A stretch of DNA of 7,240 nucleotides from positions 1 to 7,240 of the forward strand of contig DATKGX010000007.1 in the NCBI GenBank assembly GCA_035510555.1, in the 5' to 3' direction. Origin of the DNA: DATKGX01 sp035510555. Its GTDB lineage: Bacteria; Patescibacteriota; Microgenomatia; Levybacterales; UBA12049. The notes under the pieces are model-generated. The model did no database searches and was not told the origin of the DNA. It was given only the letters and a program-made list of their open reading frames with translations. A program made the translations under genes and the position numbers. This document shows, one piece after another, positions 6,446 through 7,240 of this stretch. The stretch's first letter is position 1. Each line of letters begins with the position of its first letter.

Positions 6446-6778
6446 ATGAAAGGAAAAATAGGAGAGGTTTTAGAAGGAAGATCGTCTGCAGGAGAATTAA
6501 GTGTAGAACAGCAAAGACAGGAAAAAAGGTTTAAGGCTACTTGTTCTGCTATTTTTGGTGCGATTAATCCAGATACTGGCACAAGCTTCATAGGTGTTAT
6601 GAGTAGGTTAAAGGGAGACTGGTCCATACGACAAGATGACATAAAACCTGCCATCTGGCATTTATTAGATGTAGATTCCTCTTCAGTAGATGGTCGTTAT
6701 CTTGCTTTGGATTGGGATGGAAAACTTCATATAAGGCAGACTGAAGAAGCAGCTAAAAAAGATAACGCCTCAAGGTAA
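6446..6778 (+). CDS. Hypothetical protein, 110 residues, unrecognised
   Basis: I do not recognise this protein. It is a soluble-looking, highly charged product with no signal peptide or membrane segment. The first 30 residues are rich in Glu, Gln and Lys and probably helical. The middle contains INPDTGTSFIG and the second half is Trp-containing (GDW, AIWHLLD, LDWDG), ending in a charged AAKKDN tail. A single Cys is at residue 33. It is supported as a real gene by an almost consensus extended promoter ending 9 nt before the ATG, by an open frame filling most of the pgk-gap interval, and by the absence of a competing gene there. No Shine-Dalgarno is present, consistent with a near-leaderless message. 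Codon use differs from pgk: five of eight Ile codons are ATA and six of eight Arg codons are AGA or AGG. That may point to separate origin or weak expression selection. A small regulator is possible, but nothing shows it. Confidence 0.75.
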   Translation: MKGKIGEVLEGRSSAGELSVEQQRQEKRFKATCSAIFGAINPDTGTSFIGVMSRLKGDWSIRQDDIKPAIWHLLDVDSSSVDGRYLALDWDGKLHIRQTEEAAKKDNASR

Positions 6779-6802
6779 ACGTTGGATTTTATAAACTTCC
6801 TC

Positions 6803-6839
6803 TTGTTCATTTTTTGAAAACTTTGTTATACTAAATTAA
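6803..6839 (+). promoter_or_regulatory. Candidate promoter for gap
   Basis: TATACT (6827-6832) carries an extended -10 TGT at 6824-6826. The -35 is weak: TTGTTC at 6803-6808 with an 18-bp spacer. The expected transcription start is near 6839, which coincides with an ATG opening a 12-codon reading frame that ends just before the gap start codon. The true leader to the gap ATG at 6881 would be about 42 nt. Confidence 0.55.
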
Positions 6840-6840
6840 T

Positions 6841-6871
6841 GATAAGCACTTCGACTTCGCTCAGTGTTATC
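6841..6871 (+). repeat. Palindrome with REP-like core in the gap leader
   Basis: GATAAGCACT (6841-6850) pairs with AGTGTTATC (6863-6871) over nine base pairs with one bulged G at 6846, closing a 12-nt loop. The core around 6849-6864 (CTTCGACTTCGCTCAG) resembles, from memory, short REP-like palindromes scattered through many bacterial genomes. In the transcript it would form a hairpin within a few nucleotides of the 5' end. No U-tract follows, so it is not a standard intrinsic terminator. Confidence 0.65.
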
Positions 6872-6880
6872 AAGTAAACT

Positions 6881-7240
6881 ATGATTAAAGTTGCGATAAA
6901 TGGATATGGGAGGATTGGTAGGGTAGCGCACCGCGTCATTTTGGAAAAGTATTTTAATGACGTTGACGTGGTTGCCATCAATGCCGGTTCTTCAACCGAC
7001 ATCAAAGGCTGGATGTATCTTTTAAAATATGATACTTCTTACGGTCCGATTTATTCTTTGAGTGTTTCTTATCAAGTCGCTGAAGAGAATCCCGCCATCA
7101 AAAACTTAATCGGCTATCTTTTGATTGATAATAAAAAGATTCCGGTGATTTCGCAAAAAGACCCAACTCTTCTTCCATGGAAAGACTTAAATGTGGACGT
7201 GGTGATTGAGTCAACCGGCGAGTTTACCTCTGAGGAGAAA
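6881..7240 (+). CDS. gap: Glyceraldehyde-3-phosphate dehydrogenase, N-terminal 120 residues (cut by window edge)
   Basis: The enzyme oxidises and phosphorylates glyceraldehyde-3-phosphate to 1,3-bisphosphoglycerate, the substrate of the PGK encoded just upstream. The fragment covers most of the Rossmann cofactor domain: AINGYGRIGR (5-14) is the dinucleotide-binding loop, LLKYDTSYG (47-55) and DPTLLPW (94-100) are family segments, and ESTGEF (110-115) is the conserved end of the cofactor domain. The catalytic Cys motif would lie beyond the right edge. The strand-2 tip reads INAGSS (33-38) where NAD-dependent enzymes usually have IND, so the ribose-binding Asp is replaced by Ala35. Residues 56-80 between LLKYD..YG and the LLIDNKKI strand are about ten longer than in common homologues. 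The ATG at 6881 is chosen because homologous sequence starts there; no Shine-Dalgarno precedes it. The gene order pgk-orf-gap is the reverse of the usual gap-pgk. Confidence 0.97.
   Translation, partial: MIKVAINGYGRIGRVAHRVILEKYFNDVDVVAINAGSSTDIKGWMYLLKYDTSYGPIYSLSVSYQVAEENPAIKNLIGYLLIDNKKIPVISQKDPTLLPWKDLNVDVVIESTGEFTSEEK

Noticed and set aside
1..7240. Recoding of UGA as Gly, as in some candidate phyla lineages
   Set aside because: All recognised genes read through with TGG for Trp and no internal TGA at conserved Gly positions; the stop codons visible in the window are TAA.

Overview
The window looks like chromosomal DNA from a bacterium of the candidate phyla radiation (Patescibacteria), most likely the Microgenomates side. 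This is inferred from gene content and style, not from a marker gene: tandem class A penicillin-binding proteins (PBPs), a CvpA-CAP fusion, a compact phosphoglycerate kinase, very short intergenic gaps, and strong sigma-70-type promoters lying almost on top of start codons. The standard stop codons hold throughout, and nothing suggests that UGA is read as an amino acid.

Layout. Positions 1-4210 are on the minus strand and hold two paralogous bifunctional class A PBPs (glycosyltransferase plus transpeptidase). The upstream copy (4210-2012) is complete and has every expected catalytic motif. The downstream copy (1953 to the left edge) lacks its C-terminus only because the window ends. It has an unusual N-terminal extension with an extra hydrophobic region and a strictly alternating lysine/hydrophobic stretch. 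A 68-bp divergent promoter region (4211-4278) separates the PBPs from plus-strand genes. These are a membrane CvpA domain fused to an extracytoplasmic CAP domain (4279-5313), phosphoglycerate kinase pgk (5316-6392), an unrecognised 110-residue protein (6446-6778), and the first 120 codons of glyceraldehyde-3-phosphate dehydrogenase (6881 to the right edge).

The left side and the CvpA-CAP gene form an envelope module: peptidoglycan synthases facing a membrane-anchored, surface-exposed CAP protein. The right side is the lower-glycolysis pair gap/pgk, interrupted by an orphan gene with its own promoter. PGK and GAPDH catalyse consecutive reactions through 1,3-bisphosphoglycerate.

The most interesting signals are regulatory or structural. 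(1) The two divergent genes appear to share one -35 box, and both messages would be leaderless or nearly so. (2) A palindrome with a REP-like core sits between the gap promoter and the gap start codon, flanked by what looks like a duplicated start-codon region. (3) A 7-bp tandem repeat lies inside pgk. (4) The downstream PBP has a lysine-alternating linker. (5) The GAPDH lacks the Asp normally associated with NAD preference. No RNA genes, CRISPR arrays, insertion sequences or convincing intrinsic terminators were seen.
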